Source of the DNA: Circinella umbellata
Lineage: Eukaryota; Mucoromycota; Mucoromycetes; Mucorales; Lichtheimiaceae
DNA length: 64,000 nucleotides
Assembly (NCBI GenBank): GCA_025093555.1
Contig: JAIWNF010000008.1
Location: 620,001 to 684,000 of the forward strand
Direction of reading: 5' to 3'
The translations under genes were made by a program, and so were the position numbers. Shown here piece by piece: positions 1 through 12,837 of this stretch (position 1 is its first letter; each line of letters begins with the position of its first letter). The notes under the pieces are model-generated. The model made no database searches, was not told the origin of the DNA, and worked only from the letters and a program-made list of their open reading frames with translations.

Positions 1-522
1 TCACTTCCTTTTCATTTAAGTCAAAAAAGAATGGTGTTACCTGCTCAAATCACTGCCAAGGTAACGTGAAATGGAAAATGATAATTGATTACCAAAAGAA
101 GAAAACACAGGGAGATGAATGACTCTTTTTTTTTATTTTTATTTTTTGATTATATTATTAGTATAATATTTCGCAAGAAGAAGTATTTCGAAATGGTCAT
201 GTAGAAGGACTCGAAGATGCTGTATTTGAAGTGGCAACAGCTGCCAATGATCATTTATTAACTGCTCGTTCAATGTTAAAAAGTGTTCCTTCAGATGCAT
301 TTCCAGTAGTACTTTCAGCAGTAAGTGATATTATAATTAAATGTCTGAATGTTTAAACTCTAACTTTATCTTTATTTTCTTTTTTTTTAAAAGATTCCCA
401 CGGCACGATATCTTGAAAAACTTGAAGCAACCAATTTTAACGTTTTTGATACATCATTACAACGTAAAGATTGGAAACTTCCTTTAGCTTTATGGAATGC
501 TCATCGAAAGCAAGAAATCTAA
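1..522 (+). CDS. NDUFAF6-like complex I assembly factor, C-terminal part
   Basis: The gene is cut by the window edge; three exons are visible (1-60, 162-320, 394-522), joined by two phase-0 GT-AG introns of 101 and 73 nt. About 116 residues are encoded up to TAA at 520-522. The protein matches the C-terminal part of NDUFAF6, a member of the squalene/phytoene synthase-like fold without known synthase activity. It shows the family pattern LTARSMLKSVPSDAFPVVL, then an FNVFDTSLQ block and a final LPLALW segment. By family knowledge it acts in mitochondria during assembly of the ND1 module of NADH dehydrogenase. The catalytic-type Asp motifs of true phytoene synthases would lie upstream and cannot be checked. 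The assignment rests on the C-terminal signature only. The 3' end converges on the HSF gene 350 bp away. Confidence 0.82.
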
Positions 523-871
523 AATAATAACAATAATCCTTCCACACACACACCCTCAATCCCTCTCATTCCCCTTTCTTTCATCTTTTGACAACTTATT
601 TCCCATTATCATTTTTAGACAAAACAAAACAAAACAAAACAAACAAAATCATTCCTTTCTTTTTTTTTTTTGTTTAATAATAATTACATATTAAAAATTA
701 TATTAAATTGTATATTCTTTTTTATTTATTTACTTGTATATTATGCTAATGTTTTTGAATGCTTATATTTTTTCATAAATGCGTAGTATATTTTTTCTTT
801 CATCCTCTCCCCCCAAAAAAATTTTTTTCCTATTATTTTGGGCGAAAAGAAATTTCTTTTAAACTTTGTAG
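523..871. other. convergent 3' spacer
   Basis: This is the spacer between the stop codons of the NDUFAF6-like gene and the HSF gene. It is T-rich on the + strand with short A tracts and carries no supported ORF. It presumably holds both polyadenylation regions. Confidence 0.6.
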
Positions 872-2824
872 TTATTCCGATGGTTCCCATAATACAGAAT
901 CCCAAAAGGAACAATCATCATTCGTATTACTGATAGGAATACTTGGAATTCCTCCATGTTGTTCCTGTTGAGGATGATGCAGATGATGAGGTTGAATACC
1001 CAATTGTTTGGCTAATGCTTCAACATTATTATCCAGTTGATCAATGTTTTGGTTCATGGAACTAGCGGCATTACCTAATGTTTGGATTTGACTTGTCATT
1101 TCTGGTAATAAAGTGGTGGCCGTACTCGTTCCTGTTGTGGGATTCCAAAACACATCATGTTGACTCATTTGAGTAAGATGGGAAAGTGAAGATTGTAATT
1201 GATCTTGATCAATTGTTTGTGGCACTAAAGATTATTTTATAAAAAAAAAAATACATACAACATACCATAATTTGTTGTTCGGATGGAGGTTTTGTTGGAT
1301 GTTTGAGTATATCGACCAGAAAAGCTGCTTATAATAAACTAATAATGAGTTACACACAATTAAAAAGGAAAGTAACCTTACCTTCTACTAAGTCATTTAA
1401 ATCAAATACAGGGGAAGCGGAAGCCGATAATAAAGGAGAAACAGTAGATGGACAAGGAGAAGTTGCGGCCGTTAACGGTGATAAAAGTGTAGCTTGTAAA
1501 TGGTCTTGTTGTTCAACGCCAAGCATAAGATGTTGTTTCTTGTCTCCTAAAGAATGACCAGTCTGAGAAGAAGAATTGGATAACGTGGGAGTACCATTCG
1601 AATTGGAAGTATAAACCGAAGCCAAAAACCGTAGAATTTTATTAATCGTATCTTGATGTTGATGATTTCGTTCCCGTGCCGTTAAAATTTCTTGCCATAA
1701 AACTTGATTATCACCTTGCATTTGTTTTAGTTCACTACTAATGTTTAACTGATGGCTCTTGATGGCAGTCATTTCATCCATCATTTTCTGGACATCAGCA
1801 TCGGAGAAATTTGGCTTTTGTTCTTGTTGTTGTTGTGGTTGTTGTTGATTGTGTAATAAAGGGGAGTGGGGGAATACTGAAGAAGTCGATGACATGGGTA
1901 TGGATGGTGCTAAAATGGGTGTAGGTGGTAAAGATACAGATGATGCAGATAATGTGGGAGATGATGCAATAGTGTTGGTAGAAGAAAAGAGAGGTGTAGT
2001 AGGTGTAACAGGTGTTGATGCAGCAGGTGTAGTAATGTTGGTTGTAGAGGGTGATAAAAATGAGGATGCTGGTGATGCTAATGGTGATGATGACAAAGCG
2101 GCAGAACTTTTAGCGGCCACGGTAGAAGTTGGTTTCTTTGCTTTTTGTTTAGTTTTTGATTTGCTGCTGCGTTTACGCTGAACCAATAACAGTAAATCGG
2201 GTTGGTCCCGTCGGAACCTTGGGTTGGCAAATTCAATGACATCCATACCGGCATTATGGTCTGGTCGAAGTACACCTTGCTGCAATTGTGGTACTTTATG
2301 AAAACCATATGTATTGAGTTGTCGAACAAAAGATGAGAAGTGATCATGTTTAAAGAATTGAGGTAAAATACGCTTTGCAAGTTCTGTTGGTCGAGTAACG
2401 ATAAACGATGTACCATCGTTTGACCAACGAATTAATTCATTGGTGCTTGGATCATTAACCATACTTTATATTATAAACATGATGATAGAACAGAGATAGT
2501 TTTTTTTTGCATTTTATTTGTGCATAGAATGATGATGATATATATGATGTATGTATATGGTATTGTGTATTTATGTATGTAATAAAATATGATATAATTC
2601 AACGTAATATATATTAAAAAAAAAAAAAAAAGGAGAGTATAAAAAAAAAAGTTTGTGAGTTGTGCGGTTACGGGAAAATAATGAAAAAAAAAGGGTAAAA
2701 CTAAAAATACTGGAATGAAAAAAAAATAAAACAATACTTACATGAAGAGTTTGCTAAGAAACGGTGCCACATTACGATTGGCACGAGGAAAACGAGGTGG
2801 TGTTGAGACGGAAGAATTAGTCAT
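872..2824 (-). CDS. heat shock factor (HSF)-type transcription factor
   Basis: Four exons on the minus strand. Exon 1 is 2742-2824 (ATG at 2824-2822), exon 2 is 1382-2463, exon 3 is about 1262-1328 and exon 4 is 872-1224 (TAA at 874-872). Joining exons 1 and 2 restores the start of the HSF DNA-binding domain (PFLSKLF then MVNDPSTNELIRWS). It continues through ILPQFFKHDHFSSFVRQLN and YGFHKV, which form the winged helix-turn-helix whose recognition helix is SSFVRQLN. A basic stretch (KRSSKSKTKQKAKK) follows, then a long S/T/P/Q-rich region and a predicted coiled coil (MMDEMTAIKSHQLNISSELK) typical of HSF trimerisation. Exon 4 encodes a Q-rich helical tail ending WEPSE. HSFs bind inverted nGAAn repeats in heat shock promoters. 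The last intron has two possible donors (GTTGTA or GTATGT); the common GTATGT directly after ATG gives the wrong phase, so the exon 3 end is uncertain by a few bases. Confidence 0.88.
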
Positions 2825-4074
2825 TGTGTCTTGTAGTTTGATTTCAAAAAAATAATAAGTAAAAAAAATAAAAGGGTAAAGAACAGTTGATAAAGAATTG
2901 CTTTGTGTTTATTTTCCAGAAAGAGAAATTTAGAGCTTTATATAGGTTTTTTATGGCGCTACAGGTGAAAAAGGAATGTGGTCGCAGCAACTTTGGTTGG
3001 CTAGTAACTACCCAAAGTGAAATTAGTCATACATCAATATTGTATGAGGGGGTGGGGGGGTCCCCGACTCTTTAACGGCCCCCCTTGTAGCTTGGAACTG
3101 CGATTATTACAGCATCTCCTTCCTCTTTTGATATGTTTGACCTTCCTGATTGAAACCCTAACCCGCGGAGGGGGGGGAGGGATTCTTGGATTTCAACTGA
3201 GACTTATTGTTGTACGGATAAAAGGGTCCACAAATTCCAGCATGATTTAAATTAAACCATTTTGACTGGATCAAATAATAGACCCAAAGTAATATGTTTT
3301 AGACCGGCAATACCTTTGCTTTTTTTTATTTTTTTTTACTTGATTCTTTCATGAAATAATAAAAACTCTTTTATTTTAAAAGTTGTATATGCTACTAAAA
3401 AAGATCAATTTAATAGCTTGAAGGAAAGGAAGAGGGTTGAGAGTCATACTATTACATTAAACCTTTTTTTTTCTACTCTTATCTAGATATACCCTCTTTT
3501 TACGATTTTTTTTTTTGTTTCCAAAAAAATAGAATGAAAACAAAGTTTTATGAAACAATAAACCATTTTTGAAATTTATAATTCAAATTTGATAACGATT
3601 ATTTTAACTTAGTGTAGTGGTGCGCCGCCGCCGCCACCAAAGTTACAAGATAACTAAAAAAAAAAAAAAAGAGAGAGACAACAATGGCGGCGACCAATGT
3701 CCTTTTTTTGATTTGGGACGCCACGCTTTAATTTTTTTTTTTTTTTGGTCATTGCATTATCTTGATAAAAAAAATTATTCCATGTTGTGTGATGTTGTTC
3801 AGCGATCATAAAAATTTCCAATCAGTGTGTGGCAAACTCACATAATAAATACGATTGTTACACCCCCAAGTTCTTCCTCGGAACATAATCACGTTTTTGT
3901 GTCATGTGGCACCGAAAAATACACATCGTTTACAGGTAATTAATCATAAAAATGGTGCAAGAACTCTTTTTTTGCTTTTCAATGTGATTTTCATTTTAAA
4001 AAGACTATTCAACTTGTTATTTTTAATTATTTCTTTGCAATTCATATCGCATCATTGAAACAATTCTTATTATT
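2825..4074. other. intergenic, HSF upstream region
   Basis: No supported gene. The stretch holds a G-run segment around 3045-3075 and 3163-3180, a GCC-rich patch near 3622-3636, and long A/T tracts. The part next to 2824 is the likely HSF promoter, but I see no clear TATA box or clustered nGAAn sites. Confidence 0.5.
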
Positions 4075-4719
4075 ATGTTTAATCAACTCTTTAAGTATTT
4101 AATTACCACCGGTCATAATGATAATCATCATCCTTCTGTTTGCTGTTATCATCATCATTACCCAACTGTTGAACAAATGGACAAAGACAAACAAGACTAT
4201 TATAACGACAGTGAAGAAAAAGGCGAGGTTCAAGAGAATCATAATCAACGTCGTGTTACTATTCTAAAAGATCACGAAACTACTACTGAAGAAGGTGAGG
4301 AGGAAGAAGAGGAACACAGAGATCAAGGTGTAACAGAGGATGAAGATGAAGATGAAGAAATGGATTTAATCCCTATCGAAAAAAGACGTGAAAGACTATA
4401 TTCTATGATGTATCATGGAGGTAGAAGAAGAAGAATAAGAAGACGATCTAGTGGCTATATTATACCTAATACTTCTTATCGTCATTATCCTTTATCCTCC
4501 TATTCTCATTATGCACCCCAACGCTGTTGGGTTCCGCCTATTCGTTATACACCACCACCAACTCTAGTACCGATGCATCCTCCAACACCAATTGCTTCTC
4601 TACCTATACCCCAACATCATCAACATCAATTATTATACCCTCATGTTCCAATGCAAGGATCACCCTCTTTTTGGATGACAAGTTCACCTCCTCCAATGAC
4701 TCGTTTCCCTCCTTATTAA
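4075..4719 (+). CDS. hypothetical low-complexity protein, acidic then Pro/His-rich
   Basis: Single-exon reading frame of 214 codons, ATG at 4075 and TAA at 4717-4719. I do not recognise a family. The protein has a His-rich start, a strongly acidic middle at about residues 80-105 (runs of E and D), a basic patch (GGRRRRIRRRSSG, about residues 115-127) and a Tyr/Pro/His-rich second half with repeated P-P-T and SPPP motifs. No signal peptide or membrane segment stands out. The pattern fits an intrinsically disordered nuclear or RNA-associated protein, but that is inference. Codon use looks ordinary and no alternative frame stays open as well, which supports it being real. The annotation remains without homology. 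Confidence 0.55.
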   Translation: MFNQLFKYLITTGHNDNHHPSVCCYHHHYPTVEQMDKDKQDYYNDSEEKGEVQENHNQRRVTILKDHETTTEEGEEEEEEHRDQGVTEDEDEDEEMDLIPIEKRRERLYSMMYHGGRRRRIRRRSSGYIIPNTSYRHYPLSSYSHYAPQRCWVPPIRYTPPPTLVPMHPPTPIASLPIPQHHQHQLLYPHVPMQGSPSFWMTSSPPPMTRFPPY

Positions 4720-5270
4720 ATAATCTTAAATGTATATTATTGACCTCCTTTTTTATTTTTACTTTATTTATGTATATACATATTTATATATATTACTATT
4801 AAACCCAACGCCATACATAACTATAAATTCTTGTTCTTAAATGTACTTTATAATTGAATTGTACCCACCCTTTTTCTGATAATAGCATATAATATTATTC
4901 AGTATGTGATAATATAAATAATTATTATTTACTGCAAATAAATTATTTCTTTAATGGCCGGGCCGTGCATACTTTCTTTAACAACAAAAAACAAAAACAA
5001 TGAATTTGGGACTAACAGATAAAAAAAAATTAATTCTTTCTTAGTAATAGTAATGCGGTCTTTTCAAATAATGATTTGAAGCTGAGAAATCGCTTGTTTT
5101 AGTTATTTAGTGTCTGATCCCCCTTTTCCTGAGATTCTTTTTTAAGTTTTTTAAGCAACAGACAAAAAAAAAAGTTTTATATATAGATTTTTTTTCTAGA
5201 AAGAGTAAAAAAATCATATATAGTAAAGGCTTTTCAGGTAAATCATATGTAAATATTGTAAATGATTATT

Positions 5271-5274
<4 letters not shown>

Positions 5275-5304
<30 letters not shown>
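5275..5304. repeat. (CT)n microsatellite
   Basis: An uninterrupted CT dinucleotide run of about 15 units in the gene-poor stretch. Confidence 0.95.
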
Positions 5305-5311
<7 letters not shown>

Positions 5312-8300
5312 AAAAAGGTCATATAGGAGTCTTATAACTATGTTTTAATATTAGGTGCCGAGTAGAAAGAAAAAAAATTAACGTCGCTGTATAATGCACT
5401 AGTCTTTGAAGAGTTATATTCTCAGATCGCTTAATAGGCGGAGCGATGACTGACCATGGGAAGTTATCATTCGGGTTTGTTGTACACTAAATGAAATAGT
5501 GAAAAAAAAAACTTGTCATACCTAGCGATGCTAAAGGCTGTTTGATTGTTACCTTTTTTTTTTGTCTTTTTGCTAAAGGTAAGGCTACTAAACAGATCTG
5601 GTAAAGCACCATATTATTATAACAACTAGATTTCGATTCGAACATTCGATGATTATTATTATGGGTGACACGGCTTTCAATGCATAACGTAGTACAAGAA
5701 GAATGACTAGAAACTCAGCCTTAGTATTAGAACATTCTTTGTCATCGCGGTTTAACGTGAAGAACTTAATATCATTGTAATTACAATAATTACATCATTT
5801 TTGAAGTAGTACTTGTAGACATGTCACCCAAAATGAAATAAAATAAAGAAACGTATCGAATGATATCAATAAGTACAATGCTTTTTCAATTTGATATCAT
5901 TTACAGAATAACTTCGGGTGACATCATGATGTTTTTAATCATCTAAGGCTTTTTGATCTACATGTAATGTCCATTATAGATTAATTTTGTTATGGCTTAC
6001 TCAATTATACAAAACTATGCTATCTATGATATTCCGCTTTTATTTTAAGCATAATGCGAGTTAAATGCTAGTGAGTTATGCTAGTAGGTAGTAACTCCTC
6101 TATATCATGCGAAAACTCTTCAATATGATTGGGGAGATTTATAATAATGACCGAATAGTTGGCTGCTATTCAATCTGGATCAAACCAGTGGAGTTGACAG
6201 GATTATCTGTGTTAGACTCAAATCTAAAGATTATAATACGTATTGCATTGTTTGACATTATATCAAGTAAAAAAAAATATATCTCGGCTTATCATTTTAT
6301 CGTCTACTACAAGTAAAATACACACGAATCATGTTGATGATAAACCACACGTATATTTAGTTATTGAACAAATTGCTTGAACGACAAATCAATAAAAAAA
6401 AAAATTAGCTGCGCTTCAATTACTTTTTTAAATCATCAACATCCTATAACAAATAGAAAAAAAACACGAAAAAGACCGTGTATAGATATGATAATTTTCA
6501 ACTTTTTTATTGTTACGTAATGATAATAATGATTTAATTTCTTAAAGTGTACACTACTAAATAAATGTCCCCAGATTCTGCAACATCATCACCTTTTATT
6601 GTTTCGGCTCCCACTTTCCGTTTTCCGATGTTGAAACAATTCAATGAAGAGAGATAACCAGTATCCCATTTAAATTGGTCATGTTTATAAAATATTTCCT
6701 TTTGTTATTGTATCCGTATACATTTAGGAAAAAATCATTTTTATAAAAATAATATACGTAAACGATACATTGAACAACAACAAAAAAATAGTTTAGTCTA
6801 ATAGTTCCTTAAAAGAAAAATTTCCATAACACATTCTAGAAAAAAATCAAATATTAACAAACGTCGCAACAGTTAAGAAAAAAAAAGGTTTTTTTTTGGG
6901 GGGGGGTTTAGTTCTATTTTTTTTTCTTGTTTTTTCTTTATTGATCGAAATTATTCTTTTTTGTATTTGGTAATTTTCTTTTTGACTCTCGAGGATTTTC
7001 TCTTTTAAGAAAAAACGATTGAACTCTTTTTTTTTTTCAGAAAGAATGATCTTTATCCGTATTCTTTGAATATTACAAATATGTCAACATCTACCAAAAG
7101 GTTTTTTTTTAACCCCACTTTTTTTTTTTTTTTGCCGGCAATAAAAATTGGGATGATAGTTCCAAAAAAAAAAAAATGCGGGGTGGTGGTGTCAAAAAAT
7201 TGGGGGGGGGAAAGGATGTGAGGGGGGCCGTGTTATTTAACTCCCCCCCGTGTGTAATATTCTGAAAAGGGAAAAATTATCCGGGGAGTCCATTCTGATT
7301 TTCTCAGTTGGAAATTATTTTTTTAGATCCATCAACCACTATTTTTAGTGATTGAAAATGCAAAGGCGGGGGTGACAATTATACCAAAAAAGCGTGGAAA
7401 AACAAAGCGGAGTATAATTTATATAACCCAAATATTTGGGTAAACATACCCAGTTCACACACACGCACTACACCAGCATTTGGGAATAGACTCAATTTGT
7501 AGAATATAGCCCATCGAAACAGCTTCAAGCCCCCATCTCGTTCAGCCCTCTTTTGCTATAATAAATGCTTGCTCCTCACAACAAACAAACAAACAAACAG
7601 AACCAGCGAACCAATAAGAAAGAAAAAAAAACATGTTCTGTCTCGGCGAAAGCGCCAATATATTTAAAGTTACTGTGGTGCTGATTATAGGCTAATTAAT
7701 AAAAAAAAAGACCATCACAAAAATAATTGTCGTGAAGGTGAGCTATCAATAATGTTATAATGTAAATGAAAACATCAGCAACTATTCTCACTTGATGAGT
7801 TACCAAGAGAACAAGAATAATAAAAAGTGATACGCTTTTATAAACGATATTATATTTCCATCATGCTAAATCGCTACTTGTGTCAATTTAAATACTACAA
7901 ACCAACTTATGTCAAGATGATGTTGTTCTCAAAAGAGTGACGAAAAAAACAAAATAAAGAAAAACTACTCAAAAGGTTGACTTAAATGAAATAGTTTACA
8001 ACAACTGAAAAATAAAAGACATTTTGAACTAGGATTATTAGAGTCTTTGAACAAATGTTCTCAAAGGAAATATAAATATTTTCATGCAAGAGCTAGGAAG
8101 TCAAACGTTTTTACATGAACATTAATGCATTCTAGATTAAAAATAATCGATTATGCACTGCTCTTCCTGCAACTGTGTTTTTTTTTATCTATTGAAACGA
8201 TCAATATGTGATTAAAGTACTCTTTGTAAAAAGATATAAAATATGACAGATCGTGTAGTTGTATTTGAATAATAAATTATCTTATACGTATCATAAATAA

Positions 8301-8517
8301 AAATTTGGAGTGTGGGGAAGTTCTTTATATTCAGGAATATTACGTCTGAATCCACTAAAAAAGAAATCTTAGAATGAGTTTACGAGACCTTTATGCTTAA
8401 TGAAAAACTGTTGTCAAGTCAATTATTGAAGTGTTAAAAGACTAAAAGATTTAAGAGGTGAAGATAGAACTAAAAAACTTTGTTTGAAATAATTGCGGGA
8501 TATACATACTATTGACT

Positions 8518-8627
8518 TATGCCAGAAATGTGGCATGGCTTTGTCAAAAATACGGCATTGCTTTGCCAGAAATACAGCATTACTGTGCCAAAAATAAGAT
8601 ATTGATTTGCCGGAAACATGACATTGC
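8518..8627 (+). repeat. five degenerate 22-bp tandem units
   Basis: Five consecutive 22-base units start at 8518, 8540, 8562, 8584 and 8606. The consensus is approximately TTTGCCAGAAATACGGCATT followed by GC, with two to eight mismatches per unit and no length changes. Strict 22-bp spacing with substitutions only suggests an old tandem duplication. 22 is not a multiple of 3 and the frame contains stops, so it is not coding. Confidence 0.85.
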
Positions 8628-10520
8628 GTGGTCCAATAAGATCACGTAACAAGGCTGCTTGTGACACTGTAATACCAGCAAAGATAAAGATAAAGATAAT
8701 GATGATGATGTTGGTATAAAAATGGTTTTAATTTTTATACGTCACAATATATTATTCTTCCTTGTATTTAGAAAAAAAATTCAATTTAAGACTACAAATT
8801 AAAAATCAAAAAAAAAAAAATAAGGGAATCTTGAGTATCCTGGTATTTTAAAATAAAGCATATTGCGCGGTGACTCGAGGAGAACGCTTAATATATTAAA
8901 TAAGAGTAATCGTGCTTCTAACCAAACAACTTGTAACTAGTAATTCGAAAATATCAATATCTAAAGTGCATCTATATATTATCACTAGTATAATTATGAT
9001 TATCAAAAAGAAAGACAACATATTTAATATATCGGTTGCTTCCTAGAATGTGTTATTAATGACAGCAAATCGATCATAAATTATATAAATTCAGCTGTAT
9101 ACTGTAACAAACACTATTTGAATAAGTAGATTATTAGACATCTCATTGTGCAAGACTAAAAAAGTACGTACATGAGTCAACAAAACGAAAACCTTACTAA
9201 CTCCTTTATTCTTTTCAAGTGGAATCGATGATCGTTAATATTAAATTGCTATCTTACTTTTGTTGATGGCCTAAAAAAAGCTAGTGTATGTTGATAAAGT
9301 AACTAGAATAGAAGTCCTGAACAATAGATTACGTAAGACAAAAAATAAAGCTATACGTGAAAATATAAATCAATTTACTTTGATTTAACGATTTTTGTTT
9401 ATTCATGTACTAGGCCGCCTAATTAAGTAAATCTATCAATATTATTATTGAGGCCAAGATATATATAAAAAAAAAGTCTCTTTTTCTCTTGTAATCGTTT
9501 TAGTTACATACATCAATCATTTGAATACATAGACATTTATTGTTGAATTTTGCTCGGCTACGTAAAAAAAAAACCTCTTTTCATGTTTTAATTTATAGCT
9601 GATAAATCCTTGAAGAAAAGAAAATATAAGTTATTATAGCAAAGAATTGCTACGTACAACCCCCCTACACACATACTTAAAAAGTTATCAAAGGAATTCT
9701 TAAATTCTATCAGCAGCCATAGTTTAAAAGTAACATTCAAAAAAATGTACATTCCTTATATTTTTTATCTTCATACGAACTACATAGCAATATAATGAGA
9801 AAGTTATATTCATAAACATTTTAAAGTTATATAACAATAATGACTAAACAAGTAGATAGCAGAAATACAACGTAATTATATCAGATTATTGTTCTGTGCC
9901 TTTGAAATGACCTAATATAGTATTGTTTCTGGGGTGTCTATAGCAATCCCTTAATAGTAAAAGTTGTATGCTTTTTTTTTATCAGAGATACTAATTCTCT
10001 TTGTCCGAGTGTTACTTTTACCAATTCTTTGGGGTCCTTTGTAATTTATTTTGTGTATAAACTAAAAACAAAACTTATTATATAGTTAATTCATCCATGT
10101 ATAGATAACTTTGTATTACAATCAGTTCGAGTATGTTATAAGTATATCAACTTTGTAGTATATCATTTTAGTTTCTAGATATTAATAAGTGTAGTACCTA
10201 TTGATTGCATTAATAAAAGATGTTTTACATGGTGTTTTTATTTTATATTTTCGAGTTTGATAAAAAAAATATACAGCAAAAAGAGAGAGAACAGCAAAAC
10301 TAAGAAATTATATCATAAGAAAATAAAAAATAAAAAAAAAACATCCAGTTTTAAAAGGGTTAGCGGGGGGGGGGAGAAATATGATATTTATGTTATAAAA
10401 AATGCGAGTGGATAAAAAGTTAAGGGAATAATTTTTTTTATAAAGGGGGGGTAAAACAAATTTTATAGGTTGCATGAAAGTAAAAAAAAAGGGGGGGGGT
10501 GGCCATTGATAAACCCCCAC

Positions 10521-12162
10521 TTAAACAATTTTTTTCTTAACAAGTCGATAAATGATTACTTTTCCTTCTTGTCTTGCATCACCAAAAATATCCGAATCAC
10601 TACCTGCTGGACCTAACCAACCTCTTCCATCCATCATTGATTGATTTCTTTTTATAAAACCATATTTCTTTTCCCAACCAACAGGTTCAATATGTTGATT
10701 ATTGAGACTATTTCCATTGACTGTAGTAATTTGGAAATTGGCTTTGGCCAAATCAAAAAATAAATTTTCTTCATCACGTTTAAGTCCACGACGTTTGTAT
10801 CCCAAATAAATGACGGTCTTGCCAGGTACACACAAAGTCTTTAAAGTTTCCACAAGTTTACCAAAGCAATTGGGATCATAAAGTACATCACTTGCTAATA
10901 TAATATCAGGCTCTCCTCCTCGTTTAATTAATTGTTTTGCGTCACGTGTATTACCCCAACAGAGTTTTTCAATTTGAATATGTGGATCTGGTGTATTACC
11001 CAGATTATATCGATGATTTTCTCGAATAAGTTCCAATGCTTCTGGTAGATCTGTTAAAGTCAATTTCCAACTAGGCTGTTGTTGTTGTTGCTGTTTTAAA
11101 CGACGTAAGAGTAAACCAAGTAATAATCCGATACATCCAGTACTATTATAATAAAAGTAAAAGTAAGTATTAATTATTATATTAAAAACAAAATTAACAA
11201 TTGATAAATATTTACCCGGCACTAAGATCAATTATATGCTTGCCATCAAAACATGTACGTTCCTGCATAATCTTTTTGGAAAACATATCTGAAAGGACTA
11301 AAGCTGAATCCCATATTTTTCCTGGAGTACCCAATTTCCAAACTTCTCTCACTATAAAATATCGATCCATTAAAGCATCATTCTCCAAAATAGAACCTGA
11401 TCCAAATGGAAGTAAGGTTCCTAATCCATATAATCGATATGTAGTATCACTCCGAAGAATGTTGCTAGTATCGCCACCCATATTCCAATCAATTGCATTT
11501 GTCGTTGTTGTTGTATTCATAAAAGAGAGTCGACCATTTTGTCGTTGTTGATGATGATGATAATAACTTTTAAATTCCATTGGACCCAAAGTTAATGGTA
11601 ATACTTCCACGGTTTGATATTGATCACTTACAGGAGCAATCCTTATCAAATATTTTGCTTTTGTCGTATACTGCATCACGCAGCCTGGGTCTTGTTGATT
11701 ATTCATACTCACTTTAATTTCAATTCCACCTTGGCCACTATGATGAAAACCAGGTAAATCGGTTGTTGCTAGTAATGAACTATTATCCCACGCATCTACT
11801 TGTAAAGGACGAAAGGAAAGTTCTAAAGATTTCGGTGCTCGTACTAATCCACCCCGTTCTGTATCTACTAAATACACTTGGCAAGTTAACACCATACAAC
11901 AACTTGCGTTACGTTCACCTTTTAAAGGTAGTCCAAGCTCGTTTACAACTTCCAAATCAATCCGATACCAAGTATCTAGTGATAAATACCGAGGAAGTGG
12001 TCGAGATAAAACCAAACGATGAAGAATGGAATGACGATGTAAACTTTGATAAAAGTCATTTCCGTCCATGGATGTATCGTCTTCTATCGTTTGGATCTTT
12101 AGTGACGATCGTTCCCGCATCGGATCCACCACAACTAAGGGTGAAATGGTTTTCAATGACAT
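10521..12162 (-). CDS. METTL21-family (lysine) methyltransferase-like protein
   Basis: Two exons, 11216-12162 and 10521-11142, separated by a 73-nt GT-AG intron with phase 2. Together they encode about 522 aa, with ATG at 12162 and TAA at 10523-10521. The intron splits the SAM-binding motif I; joining restores DLSAGTGCIGLLLG at about residues 312-325. Downstream come the acidic motif LTLTDLPEALELI, an N-rich helix (ENHRYNLGN), a CWGNT block and DIILASDVLYDP, the order found in seven-beta-strand METTL21/FAM86-type protein methyltransferases (Pfam Methyltransf_16). The D-x-x-Y element of METTL21 enzymes appears as DVLY. The N-terminal 300 residues are longer than in most METTL21 proteins and I recognise no domain in them. 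A poly-Q run (about residues 330-336) follows motif I. The substrate cannot be predicted from sequence. Confidence 0.82.
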
Positions 12163-12837
12163 TACTCTGAGAAGTTAACAATGTAAAAAAAAAAATAGCA
12201 GTAAAAAAAAAAAGAGGATAAAGAAAAAAAAAATGAAAGGTTGTTGTATGAAATTAAAAAAAAATATCAACAAAGAAAAAAAAAAAAAAAAAAGAGAGTA
12301 GCGGGGAGTTATAGGTATGTGTTGGTGTGTATGATGCAAAAAAAAAATGCTTTGGGACTAGTATGTTGCCTATGATCGTGATTACTTATTCGCGTTTAGA
12401 TCATGAAGTATGACAAGGAACTTTAAATTGTTTCTTTCTTATGATAATAATAATCACAAGTCCATAAGGAATTTTTTTTTTTTTTGTAAGAGTAGTAATA
12501 GTAATGAATACATTGAATATTTATCACACACTATATAAAAATAAAATAAAATTCATTGTTATAGCATTCCTAATGTAAAAGAGACAAAGAAAAGGGAACC
12601 GGATGTTTATATGTATTTGTTTAGATGTTTGTGCGTTAAGGGGGGGGGGAAAGGGAGGAAGATCACATAAGAGTAAAATGTTCATATATTGTGTGTCATT
12701 TAGTAAGTTAGTAAAACGGAAAAAAAAAAGTTTCGGTGGGGGGGGGGTTAGAAGCACAAAGTTTTTTATCATTTTTGGGGGAGGAAACGATTTGATAAAA
12801 TAATCAATCAATCATTCTTTTTTTTTTATATTTTTTA
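12163..12837. other. intergenic
   Basis: Between the methyltransferase start and the clathrin light chain stop. Purine-rich A/G tracts (12185-12300) lie upstream of the methyltransferase, and G-runs occur at 12640-12648 and 12739-12748. No supported gene. Confidence 0.5.

Larger units (their letters stand above)
4720..10520. other. 5.8 kb gene-poor AT-rich region
   Basis: I find no reading frame with protein-like composition and splice sites here. Contents are A/T homopolymers, a (CT)n microsatellite (5275-5304), G-tract patches (6900-6907, 7200-7230, 10364-10375, 10490-10500), and a degenerate 22-bp tandem repeat at 8518-8627 listed separately. Three copies of GGGTGACA (5663, 5822 inverted, 5916) lie close together, with an 8-bp inverted pair CATTCGAT/ATCGAATG around two of them. 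This could be a very decayed transposon but is not strong. Confidence 0.55.

Noticed and set aside
2887..3250. Short plus-strand frames upstream of HSF
   Set aside because: They overlap each other, cross G-runs, and have no protein-like composition or splice partners.
5644..5923. Possible small transposon with GGGTGACA inverted ends
   Set aside because: The repeats are only 8 bp, there are three copies with inconsistent spacing, and no target duplication is visible.
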